Positions 7,414 through 19,341 of a stretch of DNA of 64,000 bases are shown one piece after another (position 1 is the first letter of the stretch; each line of letters opens with the position of its first letter). The stretch comes from Raoultibacter massiliensis (lineage in GTDB: Bacteria; Actinomycetota; Coriobacteriia; Coriobacteriales; Eggerthellaceae): positions 595,961 to 659,960 of the forward strand of contig NZ_LT962671.1 in the NCBI RefSeq assembly GCF_900199545.1, given 5' to 3'. The notes beneath the pieces were generated by a model that searched no databases, was not told where the DNA came from, and was given only the letters and a program-made list of their open reading frames with translations. Both the position numbers and the translations under genes were made by a program.

Positions 7414-8772
7414 TCATCGCCACTGCTTTCGAACAAAGGCGAGCAGATGGTCGCGATCGTTTTCCACCCGCTCGTCGATCACGGCTTCGAGCGCCCGATC
7501 GAGCAGCCGGCCGATTTCCGGGCCCTGCGCAACCCCGAGTTCGATGAGATCGGTACCGCCGATGGCGAGATCTCTGAGCGAGAACGCCTCCTGAGCCTCG
7601 ATGATCTGATCGAGTATCCTATCGAGCTCGTCTGCGACCGCAACTCTTTTGCGGCATTGCGGCGCCTGGGCCAGCGAGTCGCCTCTCTTGAGATCGCACA
7701 TGGCGCGGAACAGGTCGATGCGCCCATCGAGGCGGCGAAGCATGCGCTTGACCGCCTTCGGGGTCGGCTCGATCACATCGTCGTGATATCTGACCAGCAA
7801 CAGCACGTCGGAGGAAAACGACGGGGGGAAGGTAAGCTCCTTCAGCACGGGTTTTGCAAGCTCGATGCTCAGCTTGGCGTGGCCGTAGAAATGGCCGACG
7901 CCCTCGTCGTCGGTGAAGAACGCCCGCGGTTTGCCCATATCATGAAAGAGCGCAGCCCAGCGGACCAGGGGGTAGGGAGGCGTGTTCTGCATTACGTAGG
8001 CCGTGTGCTCGAGGACGTCGTACTGGTGATAAGGCGTTTTCTGATCGAACCCTTGCATGGCGGTTATCTCGGGCATGAAAAAAGCGAGTATGCGATTGCA
8101 TGCCATAAGGGCATCGTGGATTGCCGAACCGCATACGAACCCTTGGAGCTCCTTGGTGATGCGCTCCTTCGCCACGCTGGCGAGCAGAGGCGTGCAGTAT
8201 TCCATGCCCCTCATGGTGTCGTCCTCTATCGAGAAGCCGAGCTGCGAGGCAAATCTGCATGCGCGCATGATGCGCAGCGCATCCTCGGAAAACCTCCGTT
8301 CGGGATTGCCGACGGCGCGGATGACTCCCGCATCGATATCGGCTCTTCCGTCGTGTGGATCGAGCAGGCCGCGGACAGGGTGGTAGGCTATGGCGTTCAT
8401 TGTGAAATCCCGCCGATCGAGATCGGCCGCGATGCTTTGGACAAACGTTACGGAGTCGGGGTGGCGCCCGTCTGTGTAGGGCCCGTCTACGCGGTACGTC
8501 GTCGCCTCAATGGGCTCTTCGCCGATGATCGCGGTGATGGTGCCGTGCTTCGTGCCCGTTTCGTGCACGCGGAATCCGGCTGCCTCAAACGCGAGCTTCG
8601 CCTCTTGCCACGGCGCCGAGGTCGCGATGTCGATATCGCCGCCGTTTCTGCCCATGAGGGCATCGCGTACGAAGCCGCCGACGCACCAGGCTTCGAAGCC
8701 CGAGCGTTCGAGCGCATCGATGGCCGCACGAGCATGACGGGGTAGTTCGATAGATGTGACCTTCTTGCCCAT
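7414..8772 (-). CDS. cca: tRNA nucleotidyltransferase (CCA-adding) / poly(A) polymerase family, with HD domain
   Basis: A 452-residue class II nucleotidyltransferase that repairs or adds the 3' CCA of tRNAs. The N-terminal catalytic head has GGFVRDAL followed by GGDIDIAT (the G-S/G and DxD metal motif), then RRDFTMNAIAY and EDALRIMRACRFA. A C-terminal HD phosphohydrolase-like segment has FHDMGK. ATG 8772 (MGKKVTS) is preferred to one 30 nt upstream. No Shine-Dalgarno is visible for either, and TATAGT lies only 7 nt before ATG 8772, suggesting a leaderless message. It is divergent from the SARP-type regulator. Whether it is a strict CCA-adding enzyme or a PcnB-like poly(A) polymerase cannot be decided from motifs alone. 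Confidence 0.9.
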   Translation of the reverse strand: MGKKVTSIELPRHARAAIDALERSGFEAWCVGGFVRDALMGRNGGDIDIATSAPWQEAKLAFEAAGFRVHETGTKHGTITAIIGEEPIEATTYRVDGPYTDGRHPDSVTFVQSIAADLDRRDFTMNAIAYHPVRGLLDPHDGRADIDAGVIRAVGNPERRFSEDALRIMRACRFASQLGFSIEDDTMRGMEYCTPLLASVAKERITKELQGFVCGSAIHDALMACNRILAFFMPEITAMQGFDQKTPYHQYDVLEHTAYVMQNTPPYPLVRWAALFHDMGKPRAFFTDDEGVGHFYGHAKLSIELAKPVLKELTFPPSFSSDVLLLVRYHDDVIEPTPKAVKRMLRRLDGRIDLFRAMCDLKRGDSLAQAPQCRKRVAVADELDRILDQIIEAQEAFSLRDLAIGGTDLIELGVAQGPEIGRLLDRALEAVIDERVENDRDHLLAFVRKQWR

Positions 8773-8881
8773 GGTGCATACTATAGCACGACATAAGGCC
8801 ACGTCAGGTATTGCGACAAGAGATGATCGCTCCTATCATGTAACACCCGATGGCCGCTTCTGCGCAGAGGGGAGCGCGACC

Positions 8882-11539
8882 ATGGCCGATTACGTTTCGA
8901 GTTCGGCATGCAACGGCTGCAAGCCGAAGCACCTTCGGGGGCGAATTCATTTCCAACGCCCGAGGCTTTTGTCCCTTATGATTCAGAATCGGGATGTCGT
9001 GCGTTTCCTCGTTGCTCCATCGGGCTTTGGAAAGACGGCTCTCGCCCTCGAATACGCCGAATCGATTTTCGGATTCCGCGACGTTTTCTGGCTCAATGCC
9101 AAAAGCCCCTGTTTCTTGCGCGATGTCGACAACGCTACGCTCGGCACGCAGCTCGCCTCCCTTACCCGAAAACGCTCGCTTGTCGTGATAGAGGATATTC
9201 CCGACCTGACGGCCGAGCGGGCCGAATCGGTTTCGACATGCATCGATAAACTGCTCGAACGGGGATGGGAGGTTGTCGTTACCATGACGCCCCTGCGGGG
9301 ATCTTTCGTCGATAGGCAACCCGACGGTACGCGGATATGTTCGAGGGATTTCCTTGTAACCGAAGAGGAGCAGCGCATGTTCGCCGGCGATGCCGCTTTC
9401 GGTTCTCGCGATTCGATCCCCCTGCCGCTCGCCGACAGCGTGCCCGGCCTTATGTGGGGCGGATCTCGCGCCGAGGCCGATCTGTTGTGCGGCATCGTGG
9501 CGGACGGGCTTCCCGCCGATGTTCTGCTGGGCGTGTTCACGCTGCTCGTGCTTCGGAGGGGTTTTCTTGCCGATGCGAAGATGTACGCGGGCCCCTTGAA
9601 AAGCGATGCGCGGGCGCTGCTCGGCGAGGAGTACCTGTTTTTGGGCGTCGATGAGCACGACGAACGGTTCGAGACGCACGCATTTCCTATCGACGAGGTG
9701 GTGCGTGCGTTTTCTCGCGCTCTCGGACGCATGGCGGCGAGCTCGTCGTTTCCGGATGCGGACGCTCTTGTGATGCGGCTCGCCGATGGATTGCTCGCGC
9801 AGGGCGCTTCCGAGCGCGCTTGCCTGTTCGTCGGGGGATGCTGCAACGCCGAAAAGCGGATCGCCTGGCTTGGGTCGAGGGCGAGGAGGCTTTCGGCTCT
9901 TGGGTGCCTGCTGCCGGCGCACCGTTTGTTCGAAAGCCGCTCGATGCGACTCAATTCCGATACCGCCGCCGTGTTCATCGGCGAGGCGTGGCGGCTCGTC
10001 GGGCTCGACCGCGTGCCGGAGGCGCTTGCCCTCGCTGAGCGCGTGCTTGCGAAAGCAAGCCTTTCCGACGCCGTGCGGGGCCATGCCGCGCTGCTGCTCA
10101 CGAGGTACGGCGATGCCGATTGCCGCCGGAAATCGGCAGACGTCCTCAAGGGGCTCGTTCGGATGGCGGGCGGCAACGACGCCCGAAGGAATTCGGAGGC
10201 GATCTCTGTGGCGCTTTCCGACGGGAACCGCCGATGGGAGGCGCTGGGGGTTGCGGCTGTTTGGCTTGCCGAAGACGGTCGCGCCGCCGTTTTTCTCGCC
10301 GAGGCGTGTTTGGGCTGCGGGAGGACGGGCGATGTCGAGACGGGCATTCTCTTGTGGGCGCTCGACGCCCTGTCGGGAAAAGGGCTCGGCTCGCCCGCCC
10401 AGCCTGACGGGGCCGATATCGAACGCGTGCTGGCGATAACAGGCGATTACCTGCGCCGTTGTGAAGAAGAGGGCTCGTTCGGATACGGCGAGGCGGCGCT
10501 GCTCGGTGCATGGGACGAAGCAAAGGCGCTCGCTTCTCCCGATGCCCTCTACCCCCCGCTCGTCTCCGTGAGGATGGTCGCCCAAAAGCTCGAGGTGCAG
10601 CTGTTCTCCCAGCGAAGCGCATTCGAACGCGAGCGTCGCGAGACAGACTGCGTGCAGGAAGGGACGATGCACGGCGGGCGAAGGGGGCGGGGGATCGTCC
10701 TTTCCGGCGACTGCGGATTTTCAGGAGCGCTTCTTCGCACGCACGAGATCGTCCCGACGCTTCGCATCTGCCTGTTCGGCGGGCTCGAGGTGCGCATCGG
10801 CGATAGCGAAGTCGATCCCAGCGCGTTTCGCAGGCAGAAAGTCAAGACCCTCTTGGCGTTGCTCGCGCTGAACCAGGGCAAGGAACTTCTGCGCGATCGG
10901 CTTGCCTCCATCCTGTGGCCTACGAGTTCGTCGGCGACGGCGCAGCGGAATTTCTACACCGTATGGTCGATTCTGCGCAAAGCGCTTTCCTTGCCCGGTA
11001 CCCAGGAGTGCCCGTATCTGATTCGTCTCCAGTACAGCTGCCGCCTCGACGCCCGCACGGTCTCAAGCGACGTTGCGGAGTTCGATGAACTGTGTGGCAA
11101 GCTCTTGCTCGGGGCGCCCGACGCCGAAGCTTGGTCGGCCGCCTTTGCGCGGCTCAACGAACTGTACCGCGGCGATCTGCTGCCGAGCGAGAGCGGCAAC
11201 GAGTTCATCCTTCGCCAGCGCGAAGAGTACCGTGCCCGTCTGATCGACGCGCTCGTCTCCGCCTCGACGAGGCTGTTCGACGTCGGCGAGTTGCAATCGG
11301 CGCTCTGGTTTGCGCATGCTGCGGTGCGCAAGGATTCGACGCGCGAAGATGCCTACACGGCGCTCATGCAGGCCCAGGTCGCGTCGGGCCAGAGGACGGC
11401 TGCACTCGATACCTATTTCAAGTGCAAGCGCTACCTTTCAGACGAGTTGGGCATCGATCCTTCGCCGAAAGCAGTCATGCTCTACAGTTCGATCATCGAA
11501 GCGGAGCCGAGCCTCAAGGGGTTCGTTCCCAGGTCGTAG
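8882..11539 (+). CDS. Large transcriptional regulator: AAA/NTPase domain with C-terminal OmpR-type wHTH and BTAD (SARP-like)
   Basis: An 885-residue protein; ATG 8882 is chosen because AGGGGAG (8868-8874) lies 7 nt upstream. Residues 35-60 contain a Walker A motif (APSGFGKT) and a Walker B-like stretch (RSLVVIEDIPD) follows, as in MalT/LuxR-type STAND ATPases. A long helical middle part is probably TPR-like. The C-terminal about 260 residues begin LRICLFGGLEVRIGD and hold a winged-helix DNA-binding domain and a bacterial transcriptional activation domain ending with YFKCKRYLSDELGIDPSP. Proteins of this build act as signal-responsive activators; the inducer and targets are unknown. It is not in an operon with an obvious target: cca is divergent and secA has a separate upstream region. 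Confidence 0.85.
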   Translation: MADYVSSSACNGCKPKHLRGRIHFQRPRLLSLMIQNRDVVRFLVAPSGFGKTALALEYAESIFGFRDVFWLNAKSPCFLRDVDNATLGTQLASLTRKRSLVVIEDIPDLTAERAESVSTCIDKLLERGWEVVVTMTPLRGSFVDRQPDGTRICSRDFLVTEEEQRMFAGDAAFGSRDSIPLPLADSVPGLMWGGSRAEADLLCGIVADGLPADVLLGVFTLLVLRRGFLADAKMYAGPLKSDARALLGEEYLFLGVDEHDERFETHAFPIDEVVRAFSRALGRMAASSSFPDADALVMRLADGLLAQGASERACLFVGGCCNAEKRIAWLGSRARRLSALGCLLPAHRLFESRSMRLNSDTAAVFIGEAWRLVGLDRVPEALALAERVLAKASLSDAVRGHAALLLTRYGDADCRRKSADVLKGLVRMAGGNDARRNSEAISVALSDGNRRWEALGVAAVWLAEDGRAAVFLAEACLGCGRTGDVETGILLWALDALSGKGLGSPAQPDGADIERVLAITGDYLRRCEEEGSFGYGEAALLGAWDEAKALASPDALYPPLVSVRMVAQKLEVQLFSQRSAFERERRETDCVQEGTMHGGRRGRGIVLSGDCGFSGALLRTHEIVPTLRICLFGGLEVRIGDSEVDPSAFRRQKVKTLLALLALNQGKELLRDRLASILWPTSSSATAQRNFYTVWSILRKALSLPGTQECPYLIRLQYSCRLDARTVSSDVAEFDELCGKLLLGAPDAEAWSAAFARLNELYRGDLLPSESGNEFILRQREEYRARLIDALVSASTRLFDVGELQSALWFAHAAVRKDSTREDAYTALMQAQVASGQRTAALDTYFKCKRYLSDELGIDPSPKAVMLYSSIIEAEPSLKGFVPRS

Positions 11540-11735
11540 GATCCGGCGCGGCGCGGCCCAAGGGGAAGGGGCCTGCGTTGCGTCGGAGGCGCTTTGCGCC
11601 CTTCTCTCCCGTTCGGCGAAAACAACGCGGGACGGCAACGGCAGTGTGGATTTCCTTTGACGCTTTACGAGGTATGATAGAGTGATTCGGTAGCTTTATC
11701 GGCACATTGGCCAAAGAGAGAAAGACGGCTCGTAC

Positions 11736-14534
<2,799 letters not shown>

Positions 14535-14599
14535 CGTGCGATTCGGCTTCACGGTGCTGCGGCATCAGGTTCGGGTCCATTCGTTAACGGCGGGGAAGC

Positions 14600-15694
14600 A
14601 TGACTGACAGGGAATTCAAAGATATCGAGCAGGTGGCCAAGCGCGTCGAAGACGCGAAGGGTTACCTGCATATCGAACGGAAAAGCGAGGAGCTTGCATC
14701 GCTCGATGAAACCATCGCATCGCCGGGTTTCTGGGATGATGCGAACCGCGCTCAAGAGGTGTCGAAGCGGGCGAGCAATCTGCGCGACACCATCGAGGAG
14801 TATCGCGAGGCGGAAACGCTCCTCGACGATGCCCGCGCAGCGCTCGAACTCGCTTCGGAAGACGAGGCGTTCGAGGAGGAGGCCGCCCAAGCGCTCGACG
14901 CGCTCGACGCGCTGCTTGACAGGCTCGAGGTAGCGTCGTGGTTTTCGGGCCGGTTCGATTCGGGCGACGCGATACTCACGGTCAATCCGGGATCGGGCGG
15001 GCTCGAGGCCCAGGATTGGACCGAGATGCTCTACCGCATGTACGCGCGCTATGCGGAGAAGAAGGGCTGGAAGGTGCGTGTGCTCGACCTCGTGCCGGGC
15101 AACGGCATCGGCCTCGATAAGGCGACCATCCAAATCGAGGGGCGCAACGCCTACGGCATGCTCAGAAGCGAATCGGGCGTGCATCGCCTCGTGCGCATCT
15201 CGCCGACCGACGACAAGAAGCGCCGCCACACCACGTTCGCCGGCGTCGAGGTGCTGCCGGTGCTTCCCGACGATATCGAAATCGATATCAATCCCGCCGA
15301 CGTGCGCGTCGACGTGTATCGCTCAAGCGGGCCGGGCGGCCAGTGCGTGAACACGACCGACTCGGCGGTGAGGCTCATCCATGTGCCCAGCGGCATCGTG
15401 GTTACCTGCCAAAACGAGAAATCACAGCTCCAGAACAAAGAAGCGGCCTTCAAGGTGCTGCGCGCCAAGCTCTTCGAACTCGAGGAGCGCAAGCGCGAAG
15501 AGGAGCTTCGGGAACTGCGGGGAGAGCGTATGGAAAACTCTTTCGGCAGCCAAATCAGAAACTACGTATTGTATCCTTATCAATTGGTGAAAGACGTGCG
15601 CAGCAACATCGAGACGGGCAACGTCGACGCGGTCTTGGACGGCGATATCGACGAGTTCGTGCTCGGCTACCATAAGTGGCGCGTGACGTCGTGA
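14600..15694 (+). CDS. prfB: Peptide chain release factor 2, uninterrupted frame, with SPT in place of SPF
   Basis: A 364-residue class I release factor that hydrolyses peptidyl-tRNA at stop codons. The GGQ loop (SGPGGQCVNTTDSAVR) is intact. The frame is continuous, without the CTTTGA programmed frameshift that many bacteria use to autoregulate RF2. The codon-recognition loop reads HRLVRISPTDDKKRRHT (SPT at residues 201-203), whereas RF2 normally has SPF and RF1 has P-x-T. The overall sequence (start, IEINPADVRVDVYR-like region, order after secA) is RF2-like. Shine-Dalgarno GGCGGGGA precedes ATG 14600. An annotation of generic release factor would be safest if specificity has changed. Confidence 0.92.
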   Translation: MTDREFKDIEQVAKRVEDAKGYLHIERKSEELASLDETIASPGFWDDANRAQEVSKRASNLRDTIEEYREAETLLDDARAALELASEDEAFEEEAAQALDALDALLDRLEVASWFSGRFDSGDAILTVNPGSGGLEAQDWTEMLYRMYARYAEKKGWKVRVLDLVPGNGIGLDKATIQIEGRNAYGMLRSESGVHRLVRISPTDDKKRRHTTFAGVEVLPVLPDDIEIDINPADVRVDVYRSSGPGGQCVNTTDSAVRLIHVPSGIVVTCQNEKSQLQNKEAAFKVLRAKLFELEERKREEELRELRGERMENSFGSQIRNYVLYPYQLVKDVRSNIETGNVDAVLDGDIDEFVLGYHKWRVTS

Positions 15695-15722
15695 GGTGCA
15701 GGCTGAGAGAAGAAGGACGGGC

Positions 15723-16559
15723 ATGGAATTAACCGAGGTCGAAGCGAAGGCGCGAAACATCCGCGAGAGCATCGTGCGCATGATCGCCGAAGCGGGAAGC
15801 GGACATCCGGGCGGATCGCTTTCCTGTGCCGACATACTGACGGCGCTCTATTTCGGGGGCGTGCTCGTGCACGACCCGGCGCATCCGAGCGACCCTCGCA
15901 GGGATTACTTCATCTTGGGCAAGGGGCATGCGGCTCCCGCCCTGTATGCAACGCTTGCCGAAGCGGGTTACTTTCCCAAAGAGGAGCTCATGACGCTGCG
16001 CAAGCTCGGCACGCGGCTGCAGGGCCATCCCGATTCGAACCTGCTCGAGGGCGTGGAAGTGTCCACGGGATCGCTTGGCCAGGGGCTGTCCATCGGCGCG
16101 GGCGCCGCAGCGGGTCTGCGGCTCGACGGATTGGACAACCGCGTGTTCGTCGTGCTCGGCGATGGCGAATGCCAGGAGGGGCAAGTGTGGGAAGCGGCTA
16201 TGTTCTCCGCACACAAGCGCCTCGGCAACCTGATCGCGATCGTCGATGCCAACGGCCTGCAGATCGACGGCGCGTGCTGTGACGTGTGCTGCGAAGGCGA
16301 TCTGGGCGGGAAGTTTGCAGCGTTCGGCTGGGATGTATCCTACGTCGACGGCCACGATATCGCGGCGCTCGTCGAGCTTTTCGGCAATCTCAAGGCCGCT
16401 GGGGGAGAAAAGCCCCATGCGGTGATCGCGGCAACGGTGAAGGGCAAGGGAGTTTCGTTCATGGAAAACCAAGCGGGCTGGCACGGCAAGGCCCCCAACG
16501 CAGAAGAGCTCGAAATCGCGCTTGCCGAGCTCGGCGCGGAAGGAGGCAACCGTGGTTAA
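15723..16559 (+). CDS. Transketolase, N-terminal (TPP-binding) subunit
   Basis: A 278-residue polypeptide; ATG 15723 has GAAGAAGGA about 6 nt upstream. It contains the thiamine-diphosphate-binding half of transketolase: GSGHPGGSLSCADIL near residue 25, LGKGHAAPALY, the TGSLGQGLS loop, and the GDGE...N metal/TPP motif (LGDGECQEGQVWEA through VDANGLQIDG). The catalytic C-terminal half is encoded by the next gene, overlapping by 8 nt, so the two chains should assemble into one heteromeric enzyme of the non-oxidative pentose phosphate pathway. Split transketolases are common in anaerobes and archaea. Confidence 0.95.
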   Translation: MELTEVEAKARNIRESIVRMIAEAGSGHPGGSLSCADILTALYFGGVLVHDPAHPSDPRRDYFILGKGHAAPALYATLAEAGYFPKEELMTLRKLGTRLQGHPDSNLLEGVEVSTGSLGQGLSIGAGAAAGLRLDGLDNRVFVVLGDGECQEGQVWEAAMFSAHKRLGNLIAIVDANGLQIDGACCDVCCEGDLGGKFAAFGWDVSYVDGHDIAALVELFGNLKAAGGEKPHAVIAATVKGKGVSFMENQAGWHGKAPNAEELEIALAELGAEGGNRG

Positions 16560-17535
16560 GTTTGCATCGCCCGAGCAGGCATCCCAGAAGAAGGCGACTC
16601 GCGCGGCGTTCGGCGCGACGCTCGCCGAGCTTGCCGCCGAAGGATTCCCCGTCGTCGCCGTCGACGCCGATCTGACCGGTTCGACGACTACGAAGAAGTT
16701 CGCCCAGGCGGCACCGGAAAACGAGGGCAAGCTGTTCAACTGCGGCATCGCAGAGCAGAACATGATCGACGTGGCGGCTGGTCTCGCCTTGACGGGCCAC
16801 ATCGCCTACACCGGCTCGTTCGCCGTGTTCGGCACGGGCCGCGCATACGATCAGATTCGCAACACCGTTGCCTATTCCAAGCTCAACGTGAAGATCGCTC
16901 CCACGCATGCGGGCGTCTCGGTCGGCCCCGATGGCGGCAGCCATCAAATGCTCGAAGACGTGTCCCTCATGCGCGGGCTTCCGAACATGACGGTGCTCGT
17001 TCCCGCCGATTATGCGGCGGCACGCGCCGCCATCAGGCTTGCGGCCGAAACGCCGGGCCCGGTGTACGTGCGCATGGGTCGTGCTTCGGTGCCCTGCGTG
17101 TACGCCGACGACGTGGAGCTCGAGGTCGGACGCGCCTATGTGCTGCGCGAAGGAGCCGACGCCACGGTCGTCGCGTGCGGCGTGGAGATCGACGAGGCCC
17201 TGAAGGCTGCTGACATGCTTGCCGAAGAGGGCGTATCGATCGAGGTCGTCGATGCGTTTTCCGTAAAGCCGCTCGATCGTGCGACCATCGTCTCTTCGGT
17301 CGAGAAGACGGGGTGCGCCGTCGTCGCCGAAGAGCATTCGGTTGTAGGCGGGCTCGGATCGGCAGTTGCCGAGGCGCTTGCGGAAGAGCACCCGGCGCCT
17401 TGCGAGTTCGTCGGCGTTCGCGATACGTTCGGCAAGTCGGGGGAATTCTCCGAGCTGATGGCGTACTTCGCCCTCGATGCTGCCGCCATTGTTGAAGCTG
17501 TGAAGAAGGCTATCGCCAGAAAAGCGATCTGCTAG
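16552..17535 (+). CDS. Transketolase, C-terminal subunit
   Basis: A 327-residue partner of the preceding gene; GTG 16552 overlaps the upstream stop by 8 nt and is preceded by AGGAGG at 16541-16546, a sign of translational coupling. It has the pyrimidine-binding domain ([19 protein letters not shown] with the conserved catalytic Glu of the IAEQN motif, and [17 protein letters not shown]) and the C-terminal transketolase domain ([25 protein letters not shown]). It completes the active site at the interface with the N-terminal subunit. Confidence 0.95.
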   Translation: MVKFASPEQASQKKATRAAFGATLAELAAEGFPVVAVDADLTGSTTTKKFAQAAPENEGKLFNCGIAEQNMIDVAAGLALTGHIAYTGSFAVFGTGRAYDQIRNTVAYSKLNVKIAPTHAGVSVGPDGGSHQMLEDVSLMRGLPNMTVLVPADYAAARAAIRLAAETPGPVYVRMGRASVPCVYADDVELEVGRAYVLREGADATVVACGVEIDEALKAADMLAEEGVSIEVVDAFSVKPLDRATIVSSVEKTGCAVVAEEHSVVGGLGSAVAEALAEEHPAPCEFVGVRDTFGKSGEFSELMAYFALDAAAIVEAVKKAIARKAIC

Positions 17536-17579
17536 AATTACGGCGTCTCAGTATATTGACTATTCGAACGGAGCATTCT

Positions 17580-18410
17580 GTGACAAACGATAATACCCGA
17601 GGGGCTTCTGCGCGCACGGGTGCGCACGCCGGGCGTCCGAGGCAGGCGGCTTCGCAGCTTTCTGCATCGCTTCCCATGCTCGACGTAGACGATATGCCCC
17701 AACCGATGGGCACGCCCGTCATCACGTTTGATCATGTGACCAAAGTGTATCCGGCTCAGCCCAACAAGCCCGCCCTCGACGACATCACGTTGCAGATCTA
17801 CGCAGGGGAATTCGTCTTCCTCGTGGGTCATTCCGGATCGGGCAAATCGACGTTCATCCGCATGCTTATCCGCGAAGTGAAGCCCACGCAGGGCCATATC
17901 TACGTAGCTGACGAAGATCTTTCGAACATGCGCAACTGGCGCGTACCGTATCTGCGCCGCAACATCGGCTGCGTATTCCAGGACTTCAAGCTGCTTCCGA
18001 ACAAAACAGTGTTCGAGAACGTCGCGTTCGCCCTCGAGGTAATCGGCAAGAGCCGCCACGTCATCAAGACGCAGGTTCCCGAGGTTCTTCGCCTCGTCGG
18101 TTTGCAGGACAAGCTCAACAAGCGCCCCGATCAGCTTTCCGGAGGCGAGCAGCAGCGCGTTTCCATCGCGCGCGCCATCGTGAACAGGCCTCCGCTGCTC
18201 ATTTGCGACGAGCCGACCGGAAATCTCGATCCCCAAACATCGCGCGGCATCATGGATCTGCTCGAGCGCATCAACCGCACGGGCACCACCGTGCTCGTGG
18301 CCACGCATGACCGTGAAATGGTCGACAACATGCGCAGGCGCGTCATCGCACTCGACAAGGGCCACTTGACCCGCGACCAGGACAGGGGGGTGTACGGTTT
18401 CGATGTCTAG
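17580..18410 (+). CDS. ftsE: Cell-division ABC transporter ATP-binding protein FtsE
   Basis: A 276-residue ATPase. GTG 17580 with CGGAG 6 nt upstream is preferred to a TTG at 17556. An N-terminal extension of about 45 polar residues precedes the standard ABC core starting at [15 protein letters not shown]. Walker A (GHSGSGKST), Q-loop ([20 protein letters not shown]), signature (LSGGEQQR), Walker B ([12 protein letters not shown]) and H-loop (VATHD) are all present. With FtsX it forms the divisome complex that activates peptidoglycan hydrolases. The start codon of ftsX lies inside its last codons. Confidence 0.95.
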   Translation: MTNDNTRGASARTGAHAGRPRQAASQLSASLPMLDVDDMPQPMGTPVITFDHVTKVYPAQPNKPALDDITLQIYAGEFVFLVGHSGSGKSTFIRMLIREVKPTQGHIYVADEDLSNMRNWRVPYLRRNIGCVFQDFKLLPNKTVFENVAFALEVIGKSRHVIKTQVPEVLRLVGLQDKLNKRPDQLSGGEQQRVSIARAIVNRPPLLICDEPTGNLDPQTSRGIMDLLERINRTGTTVLVATHDREMVDNMRRRVIALDKGHLTRDQDRGVYGFDV

Positions 18411-19317
18411 TCTGCTGTATTTCCTCAAAGAGTCGCTTACCGGCTTTTCGCGAAACCTTTCGACGGCCCTCGGGTCCATCGTCACCATCTTCCTTTCGCT
18501 GCTCATCATCGGCATCTTTCTCATCGGCGGATTCATCGTCGAGAACGTCGTATCTTCAGTGGAGGACAAGGTGTCCATCTCGGTGTGGCTTTCAGACGAT
18601 GCGAGCGACAGCGATATCACGACGCTCGAGAGCTACATTCAAGGTCTCGAGGGGGTTGAGAGCGTGGGCTTCACCACCAAAGAGCAGGCGCTCGAGAACT
18701 TCCGCAATTCGATGACCTCGAACCCCGAGATCGTCGACCAGCTTGACGGCCAGAATCCGCTTCCTGCTTCCATCGAAGTGGAGCTGTCCGATCCTCAGAT
18801 GGTCGAAACGATCGCCGGTCAGATCCAGTCGAACGCTACGTTTACCAAGATCTGCGACAACCCGGGCGATCCGGCCGATTCGCTGAAATACGGTCAGAAG
18901 AGCGTGGAGCGTCTATTCGATCTTACGAACTACATCCGCTACATCGGCATCGCCCTCATCGCCCTGCTGATCTTCATCGCAATGGTGTTCATCAACAACA
19001 CCATCAGGCTCGCCATCCTGGCACGTCGCAAGGAGATCGCGATCATGCGCCTCGTCGGCGCCTCGAACGGCTTCATTCGGGGACCCTTCCTCATGGAGGG
19101 CGCGCTGCACGCCATTATCGGATCGCTTCTGGCGGTCGGATCGCTCGAGCTTCTGCGTTCCATAGTGTTTCCGCAGATCTCGACGGCTCTCGTGTGGCTT
19201 CCGCTCGATCTCGGCTCGTCGACGACCTTCATGATCTATGCGCTTCTGATCGCGGCGGGTCTGATCATCGGCCTCCTCGGCTCGGCGCTCGCCATGCGCC
19301 GCTACCTGAAGGTGTAG
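18403..19317 (+). CDS. ftsX: Cell-division permease-like protein FtsX
   Basis: A 304-residue membrane protein overlapping ftsE by 8 nt. One TM near the N-terminus (residues 20-48) is followed by an extracellular domain of about 120 residues (VSIWLSDD-type start, [13 protein letters not shown]). Three more TMs sit in the C-terminal half, with [19 protein letters not shown] as the cytoplasmic coupling region. This is the expected FtsX topology. It transmits FtsE ATP hydrolysis to extracytoplasmic peptidoglycan hydrolases. The S41 protease 24 nt downstream is a frequent neighbour in Gram-positives. Confidence 0.95.
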   Translation: MSSLLYFLKESLTGFSRNLSTALGSIVTIFLSLLIIGIFLIGGFIVENVVSSVEDKVSISVWLSDDASDSDITTLESYIQGLEGVESVGFTTKEQALENFRNSMTSNPEIVDQLDGQNPLPASIEVELSDPQMVETIAGQIQSNATFTKICDNPGDPADSLKYGQKSVERLFDLTNYIRYIGIALIALLIFIAMVFINNTIRLAILARRKEIAIMRLVGASNGFIRGPFLMEGALHAIIGSLLAVGSLELLRSIVFPQISTALVWLPLDLGSSTTFMIYALLIAAGLIIGLLGSALAMRRYLKV

Positions 19318-19341
19318 CAGCCCTCGCAAGGCGGCACGGTC

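Noticed and set aside
14600..14700. Programmed frameshift in prfB
   Set aside because: The reading frame is continuous from ATG to stop and no CTTTGA slip site is present.
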